From Artocarpus heterophyllus (lineage: Eukaryota > Streptophyta > Magnoliopsida > Rosales > Moraceae): a DNA stretch of 64,000 nucleotides. The DNA lies in assembly GCA_025403435.1 (NCBI GenBank), contig CM046354.1:36868459-36932458 (forward strand). Reading direction: 5' to 3'. This document shows positions 21,539 to 32,690 of the stretch, piece by piece. Position 1 is the stretch's first letter; each line of letters begins with the position of its first letter. Both the position numbers and the translations under genes were made by a program. The notes under the pieces are model-generated. The model did not search any database, was not told where the DNA came from, and saw nothing but the letters and a program-made list of their open reading frames with translations.

Positions 21539-22790
21539 TCAAGGAATAGCTACTCGAATCCAATAACGACCTTCCCAATTGGCCGCTAATTTCCCAACAA
21601 AGGCTTCCTTTGTATTCTAAAAGACTTTCTTGACTACCCTCCTTGAAATTTTTGATCTTCACTTTCTGGTTATAGTACCTGGTGGCTACTTGTTGATAAT
21701 ATCCACGACAATAGAAGGCATTATCCCTCTTTTTGTCTATCAAATCCTGAGCATCTCGTATCATCTCATCATTCTTTACTTCATTTAGGAGAGAGTAATC
21801 TACCCGAAGATCTCGAGCGACTACCTCTGTAGGAATGATAGCTTCTCTTGTGGAAAGAAAAAAGATTCGCCAGTTGCCCTCCTCGGAGTTGTTTGATAGG
21901 CCCACAGCACCATGGGAAGTTCTTCAACCCAGCTTCCTTTCCTAGCTTCCAAATTTTTGTTCAAGTTCTTCACAATCATCTTGTTTATTGCTTCCGCTTG
22001 CCCATTCCCTTGCGGGTACCTAGGGGTGGAGAAGTTTAGAACGATATCCCAGTCTTGGCAGAACTTCTTGAAGGATGCTGAAATAAATTGAGAGCCATTG
22101 TCAGTGACAATTTCTCTTCGTACTCTAAACCTACAGATGATATTCCTCCAAATAAATCTTTCGACATCTCATTCTTTAACATCCGTAAATGCTTCAGCCT
22201 TAACCCATTTGGAGAAATAATTGGTAAGGACGAAGAGATACTTGACTTGCCCTAGGACAAGAGGGAACGGTCCAACCACGTCCATCGAGTACTTCATAAA
22301 AGGGTACAAAGAACAGACCGATGAGAGTTCCTCAGTAGGTTGATGAATGGTAGGAGCGTGTCTTTGGCAGCTATCGCATCTCTTAGCTAAGTGTTCATAA
22401 TCGCTATGCATGGTTGGCTAATAGAAACCTTGCCTTTTAATCTTGTTACATAGTGATCTTCCCCTGAATAGTTGCTGTATGATTCTTCATGAACTTCTTG
22501 GATAACTTCCTCAATTTTGTCTTCCCCGACGCAATGGAGATAAGGTCCTATGAAAAAATGCCTGTAGAGTTTCCCATCAATCAGGCAGTACCTTGCAGCT
22601 TGAACGTTGATCATCCTTGCCATCTGTTTGTCATCAGGTGTCCACCCATCGCGTATATACATCTCGATGAAAGTCCTCCAATCATCCCTATGGTCAACAT
22701 AGTTCATCTCATCCAACTCAATGCTCGAGTGGTCAATACATTCCAAAGGAATTATTCTTCTCACATTGACTTTGACTGAGGATCCCAAAC
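21539..22790 (-). pseudogene. G2 integrase
   Basis: In minus-strand order: a zinc-binding region with HLAKRCDSCQRHAP (22411 down to about 22340), preceded in another frame by the N-terminal part (22387-22788, DGKLYRHFF, HCVGEDK); then the catalytic core with Asp in YSMDVVGPFP, Asp in [10 protein letters not shown] (about 22100-22130) and Glu in [11 protein letters not shown] (about 21985-22015). All three catalytic residues are kept. The C-terminal part has [15 protein letters not shown] and RYYNQKVKIKNF. A stop before DVERFIWRN and frameshifts near 22450 and 21640 break it. The chain ends at a TGA at 21539-21541, overlapping the end of the antisense gene, so the usual C-terminal tail seen in G1 is missing. 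Confidence 0.85.
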
Positions 22791-23145
22791 TAGCAAGTGC
22801 ATCTGCTCTAGCATTCTACTCTCGTGGGATGTGTTTCACCTCGAAGTGATCAAATTGACTTTAAGCTTGCTTACGAGCTTTAGGTTTGAAAGCATCTTCT
22901 CGTCCTTAGCTTCATAGTCTCTATTTATCTGGTTAACTATCAATGTGGAGTCACTTTCCACAACAAGTTTAGAAGTCCCACCATGGTAGCAATTCTTATA
23001 GTAGCAACCATAGCCTCGTATTCAGCTTCATTGTTTGTGGCTTTGAATCTTAGTCAAAAACTCTGCTTAATTTCCTCGCCAGTTAGTGACTTCAATAGCG
23101 CTCCTGCTCTTGATCCCTTTTCATTGCTGGATCCATCGACTTGCA
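22780..23145 (-). pseudogene. G2 second (archaeal-type) RNase H
   Basis: Motifs in minus order: first Asp in VDGSSNEKGSRAGALL, Glu in LRFKATNNEAEYEAMVAT, Asp in ESDSTLIVNQIN, last Asp in NARADALA. A stop before LRFKATNN, another in HIPRE.NARAD and a frameshift after MVAT disrupt it. Its place between RNase H 1 and integrase matches G1. Confidence 0.8.
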
Positions 23146-23690
23146 ACATTAAACGCTTTGATCCTTACTCGTCCGACCTGTAGCGACAAAATCTCCGAGC
23201 ACCTAAGCTTCTAGTGTTGTCCGAGGTTCGTATTCGATGTCAAACTTTGTCAACTCAATGGCCTATTTCGTCAATCTTTTGGAGACGTATGGTTTGTGTA
23301 GGATAGCTCGCATCGGGTCAGACGACAACACCACAATAGTGTGACCTTAAAAGTACGGATGAAGCTTTCGAGTTGACATGACGAGCGCAAGGGTAAGCTT
23401 TTCAACAACAGAGTACCTTGTTTTGGCATCTAAAATAGTAAGGCTAAGGAAGAAGACTGGTTTTTGAATCGTATCTTCTGCTCAAACTAGGGCCAAACTC
23501 ACTGTTGTTTTCGAAATTGCCAAGTACAGATAGCGTGGCTCTCCATCTTTGGACTTTGAAATAATCGACGGAGTGCTCAAGTATCTCTTCAATTCTTGGA
23601 ATGCTTCTTTGTATCGTTCATTCCATTCAAACTTTGTATTTTTCTTGAGTAACTAGAAAATGGAACGCATCAGTTCGAGGACCGGGCTAT
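23146..23690 (-). pseudogene. G2 first RNase H and RT connection
   Basis: The order of motifs is FEWNERYKEAFQELKRYLST, then GEPRYLYLAISKTTVSLALV, KPVFFLSLTILDAKTRYSVV and LTLALVMSTRKLHPYF. Single stops interrupt it, for instance after SLALV. It is homologous to 4540-5042 of G1. Confidence 0.8.
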
Positions 23691-24500
23691 GAATTGACTG
23701 AGTGTGGCGACTCGGCCAGTAAGTTTTTGTATCTCGTGCTTGGTTCTCGATGATGGCATCAATTGGAAGGCTTTTATCTGGTCTAGGTTAGCTGTGATTC
23801 CTTGCTTCGTCACGAGGTAACCCAAGAACATACCGCTTGCCACTCCAAAAGTACACTTCTTTGGATTCAGCTTCATGTTGTATTTTCAAAGAACGTCAAA
23901 GCATTCTTGTATATGTGTAACATGGAGGTGGGCCTGCAAAGACTTGACCAATATGTCATCAATATACACTTCTAAATTCTTACCAATTTGCTATTCGAAC
24001 ATCATGTTGACTAGCCTCTAGTAGGTGGCTTCCGCGTTCTTGAACCCGAAAGGCATAACCTTGAAACAGAAAATCCTCTGCTCAGTAATAAAAATGGTCT
24101 TCTCTTGGTCTCTGGGATGAAGGAGGATTTGGTTATAGCCAGAGAATGCGTAGAGAAAGTTTAAAATTTCATGGTCGACCATTGCATCAACGAGTCGATC
24201 GATATGTGGCAACAGGTAACTATCTTTTCAGCAAGCTTTGTTTAAATCTGTGAAATCAACGCACATCCACCACTTCCTATTTTTCTTCTTCACAATCACC
24301 ATGTTAGCAGGCCAATCTAGGTACTGCATAGAACGAATAAACACGGCCTCAAGCAGTCTTCTCACTTTGTCCTTTACAATGTTGATTTGCCCAATTCTGA
24401 GTTTTCTTCTTTTCTGCCATATAGGTCTATGGTCTTAATCGACTTTGAGTCGATGTGAGATTATACTAGGATTGATTCCTAGCATATCTACAAGGGACCA
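23691..24500 (-). pseudogene. G2 reverse transcriptase
   Basis: Segments in minus order: KKKNRKWWMCVDFTDLNKAC, LPHIDRLVDAMVDHEILNFL, SGYNQILLHPRDQEKTIF, KVMPFGFKNAEATY, the catalytic YIDD in EVYIDDILVKS (about 23955-23970), then MKLNPKKCTFGVASGMFLGY and IQKLTGRVATLSQFI. YIDD is intact. Stops lie near ATY.RLV, FE.QIG and LNKAC.KD. It is better preserved in motif content than G1. Confidence 0.88.
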
Positions 24501-25090
24501 TGCAAAACAATCATTATTAGCTTTCAAGAAATCAATAATTTAGGATTTTACCTCGGGGTCAAGTTGTAACTCTATTTTCACTATACGTCTTTTGTCTTTC
24601 AGATCGATTTGAACTTCATCAAGCTGCTCCAAAATCGATTTGCCTCAGTCTTGATTACTCGATCTGTCCTACTTCTATGTCTGTAATAGCTATAAAGCCT
24701 TCTTTTGCTTCATAGTAGTAGCATAGTAGCTCCGTGCCGCTTCATAACTTCCTCATATCTCTCTAATCCCTTGCTTCATTAGGAACCTAATCTTCTGGTG
24801 GTATGTTATCCAGGGTAGCCTGAGACTAATGTTATACCCTAGAGGGCAATCCATCCATGATAAGAAAACTCATCATCTTGTTTTCACCCATTGAGTAAAC
24901 CAGTAGTTTGATTCTCTCAATGGTTGTTGTCGCTTCACCATTGAAACTGACCAATGACGTGTTAGATTTCTCGACCTCTTCTTCGCTAATTTCCATCTCC
25001 TTCAGCATTGAGAGGAACAAGATGTTAGCAGAACTTTCATTGTCAACCAATATTCTACCAATCTCGCAATTCGCGATGTTGAGCTTAATA
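24501..25090 (-). pseudogene. G2 protease, C-terminal part (cut by copia A)
   Basis: The minus frame 24832-25050 holds the active site as VDNESSANILF; the usual Gly of DNGSS is Glu. The preceding residues NIANCEIGRIL run to the copia A insertion at 25090/25091. The upstream protease codons (LHDDALVI) continue at 35319 in the same frame once the copia and one target copy are removed. From 24501 to 24830 only the loose linker to RT is seen. Confidence 0.8.
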
Positions 25091-26523
25091 TGTTGGACGT
25101 GTATGCCCTAAGGAGTAAAAACATAATATGTTTTTAGAGACATTTGTATCAATAAAGAATTTATTTATTACATACATACCAAATCTTGTCCTCTTTGTGT
25201 TCATATTTGTTGAATGTATGTTAAGCAAATAAAAGTCTAAGACTGCCAGTCTAAACCTTTAAGAATTAGGTATATGATAGACAAATTATATGAAAGACAC
25301 GATTCTTAAGGTGAGGTCTAAATCATAAGATCCATAATCGAGGAAATAAAGTTGGGCACTTTATTCATGCAAAGATTGTTATGTTGTCTATATCCCTAAC
25401 AAGAGATGGTTTGTCTTGGCCATCGGAGGAGGACTCCGTGAATAGAAACATTGGCGCATTGTCATAGGTAACGATATGTTGGACCGGGATATAAAGTGAA
25501 TCGATTTGGATTAAAAATTCTGTCTTGGTAAATCGATTCACTTTAGACAATCATATGTATTGTATCTTAATCTTGGGATGAATAGTGGGCCCGTTATCTT
25601 GACTTGTATCTTTTGATGTACCAAAGGGCAACATCTACATTTTAATAGTGGTACGCATGCCGGTACGTTAGAGGCATGACTTTTGATAGCGTAAACCTAT
25701 TATTCATAGATATGGAATCCATAGCTCCTTTTTAGGAGTAGTTGATACGCTCTTATATACGTTATCCTGTAATTGAAAAACTGGAGCGCTCAACCATTTG
25801 ACTATATAGGTGTAACTGAATGGTATAGTATCTTTGGATGGTAGGTTTTTTGATGCTGAGATAATGTGACATAAGATAAAAATAATCGCAAAGAAAAGAT
25901 AAAATTTATCCTTAAGCTGATTATGGATAATCTTATGGCGATACGATACATTATGATATGTCATGGAGCCTAGCTATATAGGCTTCGTAATTCTATATAG
26001 TTCGAGAGTGTAGCTCTAAGCTTTTAGTGCAGTAGCGTTGGAGTTAATAATTATGAAATGTATATCTGGGATATTGGGTTTCATAATTATCAGGAGGTTG
26101 AACTATATAGGTCCATTAGGTCCCCTTCACTAGCTCATAAAAATCCTATACCGATATGGCATGCTTTTCCAATAATTGGTGGCTTATGTCAGACTTATCA
26201 AATTGGTTGAAATTTGATAAAATTAGATAAATCATGTTTGTTTATCGGTTGAATTAATTTTGTGATAAAATTAATTCAAGATAAACTTGTTAAATTATCC
26301 TGATTAGTGAATTCATATCAGTTTATCGGTTGGATTAATTTTGAATAAATTAATTCAAGATAAATTTGTTGAATTATCAAAAATATTTATTTTGCTAGAG
26401 ATTATCTAGATATGACTGTTTTAACCAGATAACTTCTCTATTGGATTATTTGAATTAAAACTGAGGCTCTATCCCTAGAATCTTGGGTGGGAAATAAAGA
26501 TTCACAGGGAACTTTTTATCACA

Positions 26524-26596
26524 AGTTCGACAGGCCAATCTTTAAGTTTGGCCCGTAGATTGAGGAGGTTTGGCATGCCAATCTGCTAGTTTGGAG
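26524..26596 (+). repeat. U3 cluster of short GC-rich palindromic motifs, copia A
   Basis: Motif variants GTTCGACAGGCCAAT, GTTTGGCCCGTAGAT and GTTTGGCATGCCAAT repeat at about 20-25 base intervals, ending about 130 bases upstream of the TATA box. These are decayed copies of the TTCGGCAGGCCGAA motif best seen in copia B. Confidence 0.6.
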
Positions 26597-26722
26597 TGTT
26601 GACTGGGAAGTAAAAGGATCACGCATTTCCACACAGATTTTATTGGATATTGATCTTGATTTGATTCTGATTTGAATTTTAGAGGCTTTTTCTGATAAGG
26701 ATTGATTCCCAGGCCCAACCTC

Positions 26723-26730
26723 TATAAAAG
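26723..26730 (+). promoter_or_regulatory. TATA box of copia A 5' LTR
   Basis: TATAAAAG is followed by GGGAGTGAGTCTC, a block kept in all three copia copies. Confidence 0.8.
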
Positions 26731-27127
26731 GGGAGTGAGTCTCATTATTATTTAGATCAGTTGAGAAATCTAGAGTGAGACTTTGCCAACGAGACTCTCT
26801 AACTCCTCGAAAAGCTATTGTTCACAAATCACAAACTATAGCTTTGGGTATTTCTCAATTGATTGGAAGGAGAGTCACCTGCTGGAAAAGCCAAAATGAC
26901 GTGAGCCCACACTCACTCCGATCATGAAGAGATAATAACAAAGGCTGCTAGTTGGTTGATGTCCTTCTAGAACGTTACTTCTCTTCATTGATTATAGGAG
27001 CTTTTTGGCACACAAAGGCTAGTAAGATTTGGTTAATTTATGCATATAGTGTGTCAAACTTATGTTTTAGAAAATACTCTGATATAAAAAATTTTAAAAT
27101 TTTGTTGCATACAAATTTTCCAACAAT

Positions 27128-27139
27128 TGGTGTTAGAGC
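27128..27139 (+). other. Copia A primer-binding site
   Basis: TGGTGTTAGAGC, two bases after the LTR, corresponds to the initiator tRNA-Met type site TGGTATCAGAGC with two changes. Confidence 0.85.
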
Positions 27140-27644
27140 CGTGGTTTTTACGAAAATTTACGAGCTTATGATTATGCTATACGTATAAATTATGTCATCT
27201 TGATTTTTTTCTATGCTTGAATTTAATTTTTTAGAGAGTTGGCACTCTAGGGTTTCTATATATTTATATGTTATCATGGATTATATGGTGAATGTTTATT
27301 AATTAATTATGGCTGATTAAATTATTATTTAATCATTTATTAGTCAATTAATTTATGCCAGATATAGTTCCTTAGAGGTTAGAATGTGTATCTAGGTTTT
27401 TCATGCAATTAGATAGTGGACTATCATCTCCGTCTAGGAATTATTATTTAATTTTAAATTTGCAAGAATTTTGTAATTAAATAATCATTCAGAGAAGATG
27501 AATTTAGAAAGCAGATCTAGAAGATGGATGACAATGTTCACAGGTATTTTCTGAGTCTCTAATTTTATGTTTTTAAATTGTTGAAAATAAAATTGATAAA
27601 TTGCATCAAAAACTATATTTTCTAGAAAGGGGTGATCTTTGCTA

Positions 27645-27812
27645 GGTCGGCATGCCGAACTCTCCAGTTCGACAAGCCAATGGTCGCAAGATCGGTAGGC
27701 CGTCAGTGAGGCATAAATCTTGTGGCTCTAGCAGCAGGTCCAACTATCATGAACGGCAGGCCGACTTGAAAAGATCGATGGGCCGGTGGATCATGACTGG
27801 TAGGCCGATTAC
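27645..27812 (+). repeat. Leader cluster of palindromic motifs, copia A
   Basis: About seven motif copies (TCGGCATGCCGAA, TTCGACAAGCCAA, ATCGGTAGGCCG, GGCAGGCCGAC, GATGGGCCGGTG, GGTAGGCCGAT) lie within 170 bases between PBS and gag. They are GC-rich in an AT-rich leader. Confidence 0.7.
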
Positions 27813-28128
27813 ACAAATCAAATTTTCGGTAGAAAGCTCAAAATTTTTTCAAAAAAGGTGTAGTTTTCGATGCAGTTTTAATTTTATTTTTGGGACAATT
27901 TTGAGAAATATTAAAATTTGGATATGAACGAAAATATGAAGTATTCGATTTATGCTGGATTGAAGACTTGAAGATGGGCATTACATGAAAAAGGATACAG
28001 CTTGAGGATTTAAGGATGAAGAATCGATAATATGTTTCAATTATTCTCTTGTAATCCTTATTTTCTATTCTCTAGGGTAGAACCATAATATTACGGTCAT
28101 TATTATTATTTTGCTTGTGGCTTTGCAT

Positions 28129-28960
28129 GATTGCTTTGCTTGTCTGCATTATAATATGATTTGGCATATATATTGATAACATGTCATATAGAATAGGGAG
28201 TGCCGCTCATTAAAATTGTTCATACATGTTCTTAAAATAAAACTTTGATTTCAAAAGATCAAGTGGGAGAAGGTTTTTAAAGAGAGGACCTATGGCCTTC
28301 ATCGTTAGTCCATAGGTAGCACATGGTGGTTTGACCCCTAGGAAGGGACTTCATCATGTACCAGGTTAGATCTCTGAAAGGATAAGGTATTTTAGCATGA
28401 TTTACGATTGCTTTGCTTGTCTGCATTATAATATGATTCGCCATGTATATTGATAACATGTCATATAAAATAGGGAGTGCTGCTCATTAAATTGTTCATA
28501 CATGTTCTTAAAATAAAAGTTGGATTTCAAAAGATCAAGTGGGAGAAGGTTTTTGAAGAGAGGACCTACGGCCTCTATCATTGGTCCATAGGTAGCACAT
28601 GGTGGTTCTAACCCCTAGGAAGGGACTTCATCATGTACCAGGTTAGATCTCTGAAAGGATAAGGTATTTTAGCATGATTTATGATTGCTTTGCTTGTCTG
28701 CATTATAATATGATTTGCCATGTACATTGATAACATGTCATATAGAATAGGGAGTGCAGCTCATTAAAATTGTTCATACATGTTCTTAAAATAAAACTTT
28801 GATTTCAAAAGATTAAGTGGGAGAAGGCTTTTGAAGAGAGGACCTACGGCTTCCATCGTTGATCCATAGGTAGCACATGGTGGTTCTAACCCCTAGGAAG
28901 GGACTTCATCATGTTCCAGGTTAGATCTCTGAAAGGATAAGGTATTTTAGCATAATTTAT
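28129..28960 (+). repeat. Tandem triplication of a 277-base unit in the copia A leader
   Basis: Three units start at 28129, 28406 and 28683 with GATTGCTTTGCTTGTCTGCA and are nearly identical. Each includes a purine run AAGTGGGAGAAGG. Copia B (about 42380-42660) and C (about 53540-53830) have one copy each. Short open frames inside (for example 28277-28459) are not genes. Confidence 0.9.
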
Positions 28961-29353
28961 GATTGCACACCCCTAGGTGGTGATTATAAATCATGGATAA
29001 AATATTAAAACAATGGTTATACACTCATGTTAATTTTATTATTAACCTCTTCCAGGAACTCTGTTAATAAACTTAATGGCCAAAGAAACGATTATTAATA
29101 TATGCTGGATCATGCAGGTCTTAGATGGCATATATTAATCAGGAGGGGATCTGTGTTCCTGATTGAATTTGGCAAGACTCCCCTAGGAGCTTGTTGAATT
29201 ATGAGTTGGGAATTATTGTTGTAAGGTTGTGATATTTTCAAGGTTTTTAAACATAAACACATTTGTATATTTTTACATGATTGTGTTATCTTACTAAATT
29301 ATTATGCTATGTTTGCTTATGTTTGGTATATGATTCTTGATTGTAGATTAAAA

Positions 29354-30235
29354 ATGTATAAAAACGCTTTATCTTCGATACTTGACAAAAACCAATTAAC
29401 TGGATAGAATTATAATGATTGGAAATGGAACTTAAACATTGTCCTCTCCTTTGAGAAACTATAATTTATGCTAACGACACCTTGTCCTCCTGAGCCTATG
29501 AGAGATTACACCAACGATCAAATCCAAGCATATGATCATTAAAAAGATGCTAATGATTAGGCCCGTTGCTATGTTATGGCCAGCATGAATAACACGCTGC
29601 AGGCTCAACATGAGAATTATGAGATTACTGACAGATCTTGGATAATCTAGAAGACATATTTGGAGGCCAAGCTTTAACTAAAAAACAAGGGGCACTTTGA
29701 AAACTTCTTAACTGTAAACAGAGTCCGAGTACGTCTGTAAAGGAGCACATGATGTTGGTCATGGGTTACCTCGCTGAGGCACAAACCAATGGAGCCAACT
29801 TCGTTGCTGAAACTCATATGACTATGGTCTTGAAGACTCTGTCTAAGGAGTTTATCCTGTTTAGAGCTACTTTTAATTTAAGTAATAGGCAGGATATGAC
29901 CTTAACAAAATTAATGAAACAGTTACAAGAGTTTGAACTGCTGATCAGAGAGTCTCCTACAGGTGGTTAGGCCAAATTGGCTGCTACTTCTAGTTTCAAT
30001 CCCAACTCTAAGAATGGAAAGAAACAATGGGCTAAGAACAGGAAGTTTTCTATTTCGGCTAACAACAAGAGCAAGAAGAAGAAGAAGAAGAAGAAGAACC
30101 GAAGAAGCTAAAGTGCTTCTTCTACAAGAAGGTCAAGCACATCAAGAAGAATTGCAAGGACTTCCTTTCTCAAGGAGGTAGGTATGATCTTTTGTATTTA
30201 GAAACTTGTTTAGTTAAGGAATCTAGTGACATTTG
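29354..30235 (+). pseudogene. Copia A gag
   Basis: The start is the ATG at 29354 (YKNALSSILDKNQLTG), the same place as in B and C. Recognisable parts are PCPPEPMRDYTNDQ, YVMASMNNTLQAQHENYE, then an open frame 29749-29970 with VMGYLAEAQTNGANF and FNLSNRQDMTLTKLMKQLQE, then a lysine run. The zinc knuckle (30114-30155) reads CFFYKKVKHIKKNC: the second Cys is Tyr and the Gly is Lys, so it could not bind zinc normally. TAG, TGA and TAA stops and a frameshift in the AAG repeat disrupt it. Confidence 0.85.
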
Positions 30236-31767
30236 GGTCATCGATTCTGGAGCTACTAATCATGTTTCTATTTCTCTATAGGGGTTCAAAGAAAAGAGAA
30301 GTCTGCTCCATGAAGACTTCACGCTTCGGATGTGCGATGGATCCTTGGTCTTAGCTGAAGCAATGGCAGACATCCATCTATATTTTCATAATTATAGGAA
30401 TTTAAGTTTGTGAGATTGTTTTTATGTTCCTAAATTTATAAGGAATTTAATTTATGTAGCTTGTTTATTTAAAGACTCATATTTGGTTTCTTTTAATAAT
30501 AAAGTGGTAATTCATAAAAACAAATCTTTTATCTATTATGGATGGATACAAAATAATCTATATTTTATCAAGCCTAAGTTGGACTTACTGCTTAATGCTG
30601 AGATGAATGATAATAACTCTAAAAGACTTAAAACTTCTCACTCTAATAAGACTTATCTTTGACATTTTCGCCTTGGTCATATTAACCTGAATAAGATTTA
30701 AAGATTGGTAAGGGATGGAGCTTTAAGTCACTTAAAGATGGAATCTATACTACAATGTGAATCTTGTTTGGAGGGCAAAATGACCAAAAGACCACTCGGG
30801 TCTAAGGGCAATAGGGCCAAAGGGGTTCTAGAACTTGTGCATAGTGATATTTACGAACCGATGAACATCCGGCTCGAGAAGGGTTTGAGTACTTCGTCAC
30901 TTTTATTGATGATTACTCAAGGTATAAGTATTGTACCTAATGCACCACAAAAGCGAAACTTATGATAAGTTTAGGGAGTTTCGGGCTGAAGTGGAAAGTA
31001 ATTGGGTAGACCCATAAAGGCACTTTGATTTGATCGAGATGGTGAATACCTTTCTGATGAGTTCTAGAGACACTTAGTAGAGAATAGGATTTAATCCTAT
31101 TCGACTGTGTCGTGCATACCATAGAAAAATATCATAGCAGAGAGAAGAAATAGGACTTTATTGGACATGGTCAGGCCCATGATGAGTTATTCATCATTAT
31201 CTTTATCCATTTGGGGATATGCACTACAAACCGCATGTTATCTTTTGAACAACATGCCTTCAAAATTGGTTCCTAAAACTCCTCATGAGTTGTGGACAGG
31301 CAAGAAGACATATGGGGATGTGTAGCTTATGTCCTGTTTAAGGATACAAATAAATTGAAAGCACATTCAGAAGTTTGCATGTTTGTAGGATATCTAAAAA
31401 GGACTAAAGGGGGTTATTTTTATAACCCAAAGGAAAATAAAGTCGTGGTTTCGACTAATGCAACTTTCCTTAAGGAGAGTTACATGGACGACTTTAAGCC
31501 TAGAAGCAAAGTGGTGCTGAGTAGTTAAGGGGTGATTTGATCACTCCAGGGGTTTTGATAGAAACCACTCCAATTGGTGTAGAAAAACCAAACAAACCTG
31601 AACAACAACCTAACGGGCTTCAACATGGTGGGAGGATCAAAAGTCAACCCGAGAGGTATATGTTCAATAGGGAGGCCTTTTTGGCTGAACCGGAAGAACA
31701 TGACAGGGATTTTTACACTTATGCATTGGCCATGGAAGATGTTGATTCAAAACTCTAGATAAAGGCT
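30236..31767 (+). pseudogene. Copia A protease and integrase
   Basis: The protease active site DSGA is at 30243-30254 (VIDSGATNHV). The GAG-pre-integrase/zinc region has LGHINLNKI (about 30670-30700) and CESCLEGKMTK (30760-30790). The integrase core shows LVHSDIYEPM, a second Asp region [12 protein letters not shown] (about 31025-31060) and the region of the catalytic Glu after a gap. The Glu motif is damaged: the usual [14 protein letters not shown] reads, in broken frames, only as far as ERRNRT-like codons near 31140. A deletion of about 20 bases lies near 31310 compared with B. It then continues as YMDDFKPRSKVV (31480-31515). Confidence 0.8.
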
Positions 31768-32690
31768 ATGAACACAGAGATGAAGTCTATGGAGACTAAT
31801 CAGGTTTGGGAGATTGCGGATCTTCTTGAAGGGGTAAAACTCATAGGGTGTAAGTGGATCTACAAGAGGAAGAGAGGAATAGATGGAAAGGTCAAAACCT
31901 TTAAGGCTAGACTGGTAACTAAGAGATACACGCAAAAGAAAGGAATTGATTACGAGCAAACCTTTTCACCTGTAGCCAAGTCCATCGAGATTCTCTTGTC
32001 CATAGCTGCCGCACTTGACTATGAGATTTGACAGATGGATGTCAGGATGGCTTTTTTAAATGGCTATCTTGAAGAGTCCATATCTATAGAACAACCAGAC
32101 GAGTTCAGGGTTAAGTGTCAAGAGGGTAAGGGCTGTAAGCTGCTAAAGTCAATTTATGGACTTAAGTAGGCTTCCCGTTCTTTGAACATAAGATTTGATC
32201 AAGTGATCAAGACTTATGGGTTCTCACAAATATGGATGAGCCGTGTGTTTACAAACACATTAATGATGGGAAGGTAGTTTTTCTACTGCTCTATGCAGAT
32301 GACATTCTGCTAGTTGGTAATGAAGTTGAGGCGTTGTCATCGGTTAAATTATGGTTGACCAAGTAGTTTGACATGAAGGACTTGGGTAAGGCTAATTTTG
32401 TTCTCAGTATCTAGATTTTTTGGGATTAGAAAAACAAAATGATAGCTTTGTCCCAGGCCGGCTACATAGATAAGATTCTCAAGAGGTTTGTAATGCAAGA
32501 TTCTAAGAAAGGTGGGCAACCATCTAGGTCTAGAATTACTCTTTCTAAGAAAGACTCTCTAAAGTCTGAGGAAGAAAGAGAATACATGAAGAAGGTGCCT
32601 TACGCCTCAACAGTGGGTAGTCTTATGTGTGCCATGCTCTGCACACGACTGGATATTTGTTATATGGTTGGGATTGTAAGTTGATTTTAG
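31768..32690 (+). pseudogene. Copia A reverse transcriptase
   Basis: Motifs include [52 protein letters not shown], then AFLNGYLEESI, KSIYGLK and the catalytic motif as YADD (32292-32303) instead of YVDD. The two Asp residues remain. Stops: TGA at about 32029 (EI.QMD), TAG at 32167 (LK.AS), TAG before FDMKDL and others. It ends in AGYIDKILKRFVMQDSKKGG and GSLMCAMLCTRLDI. Confidence 0.88.

Larger units (their letters stand above)
19732..21549 (+). pseudogene. G2 antisense 'gypsy transposon' gene with introns
   Basis: This gene runs against gag-pol. The likely start is the ATG at 19732 (MDLWLSNDKREID). The N-terminal half (about 19960-20440) matches the plant 'putative gypsy type transposon' (Transposase_28-like) domain: IEMRLPYLEERAN, FKLGLRLPIPKFMIEIISHF, DISITQLMLMGFDYLLLL, then KEAGIDFDIYDFLW and MGHFYFVYRQS. 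After an intron (20451-20520) comes DYELNHLALIDETF. A second intron (21200-21273) joins SATAIGQ to AFLLHNSFANKA in frame. The C-terminus (about 21330-21546) is a charged coiled coil, and the stop is TAG at 21547-21549. At least four in-frame stops and one frameshift break it. The function is unknown; despite the family name there is no evident transposase active site. Confidence 0.75.
25091..27125 (+). repeat. Copia A 5' LTR
   Basis: It starts TGTTGGACGTGTATGCC and ends TTTTCCAACA. It holds the U3 palindrome cluster (26524-26596) and a TATA box (26723-26730). By eye it differs from the 3' LTR at about nine per cent of the first 240 bases. Confidence 0.95.

Noticed and set aside
21539..24500. 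Endogenous pararetrovirus (caulimovirus-type) origin of the RT/RNase H region
   Set aside because: LTRs, tRNA-type PBS, polypurine tract, integrase and target duplication show an LTR retrotransposon; no movement or coat protein motif was seen.
26952..27188. Frame similar to 52337-52624 and 59137-59505
   Set aside because: It covers the R/U5 end of the copia LTR and the PBS, so it cannot be a gene of its own.
28277..28459. Open frame in the copia A leader
   Set aside because: It falls inside the 277-base tandem repeat in the untranslated leader and is not kept in B or C.
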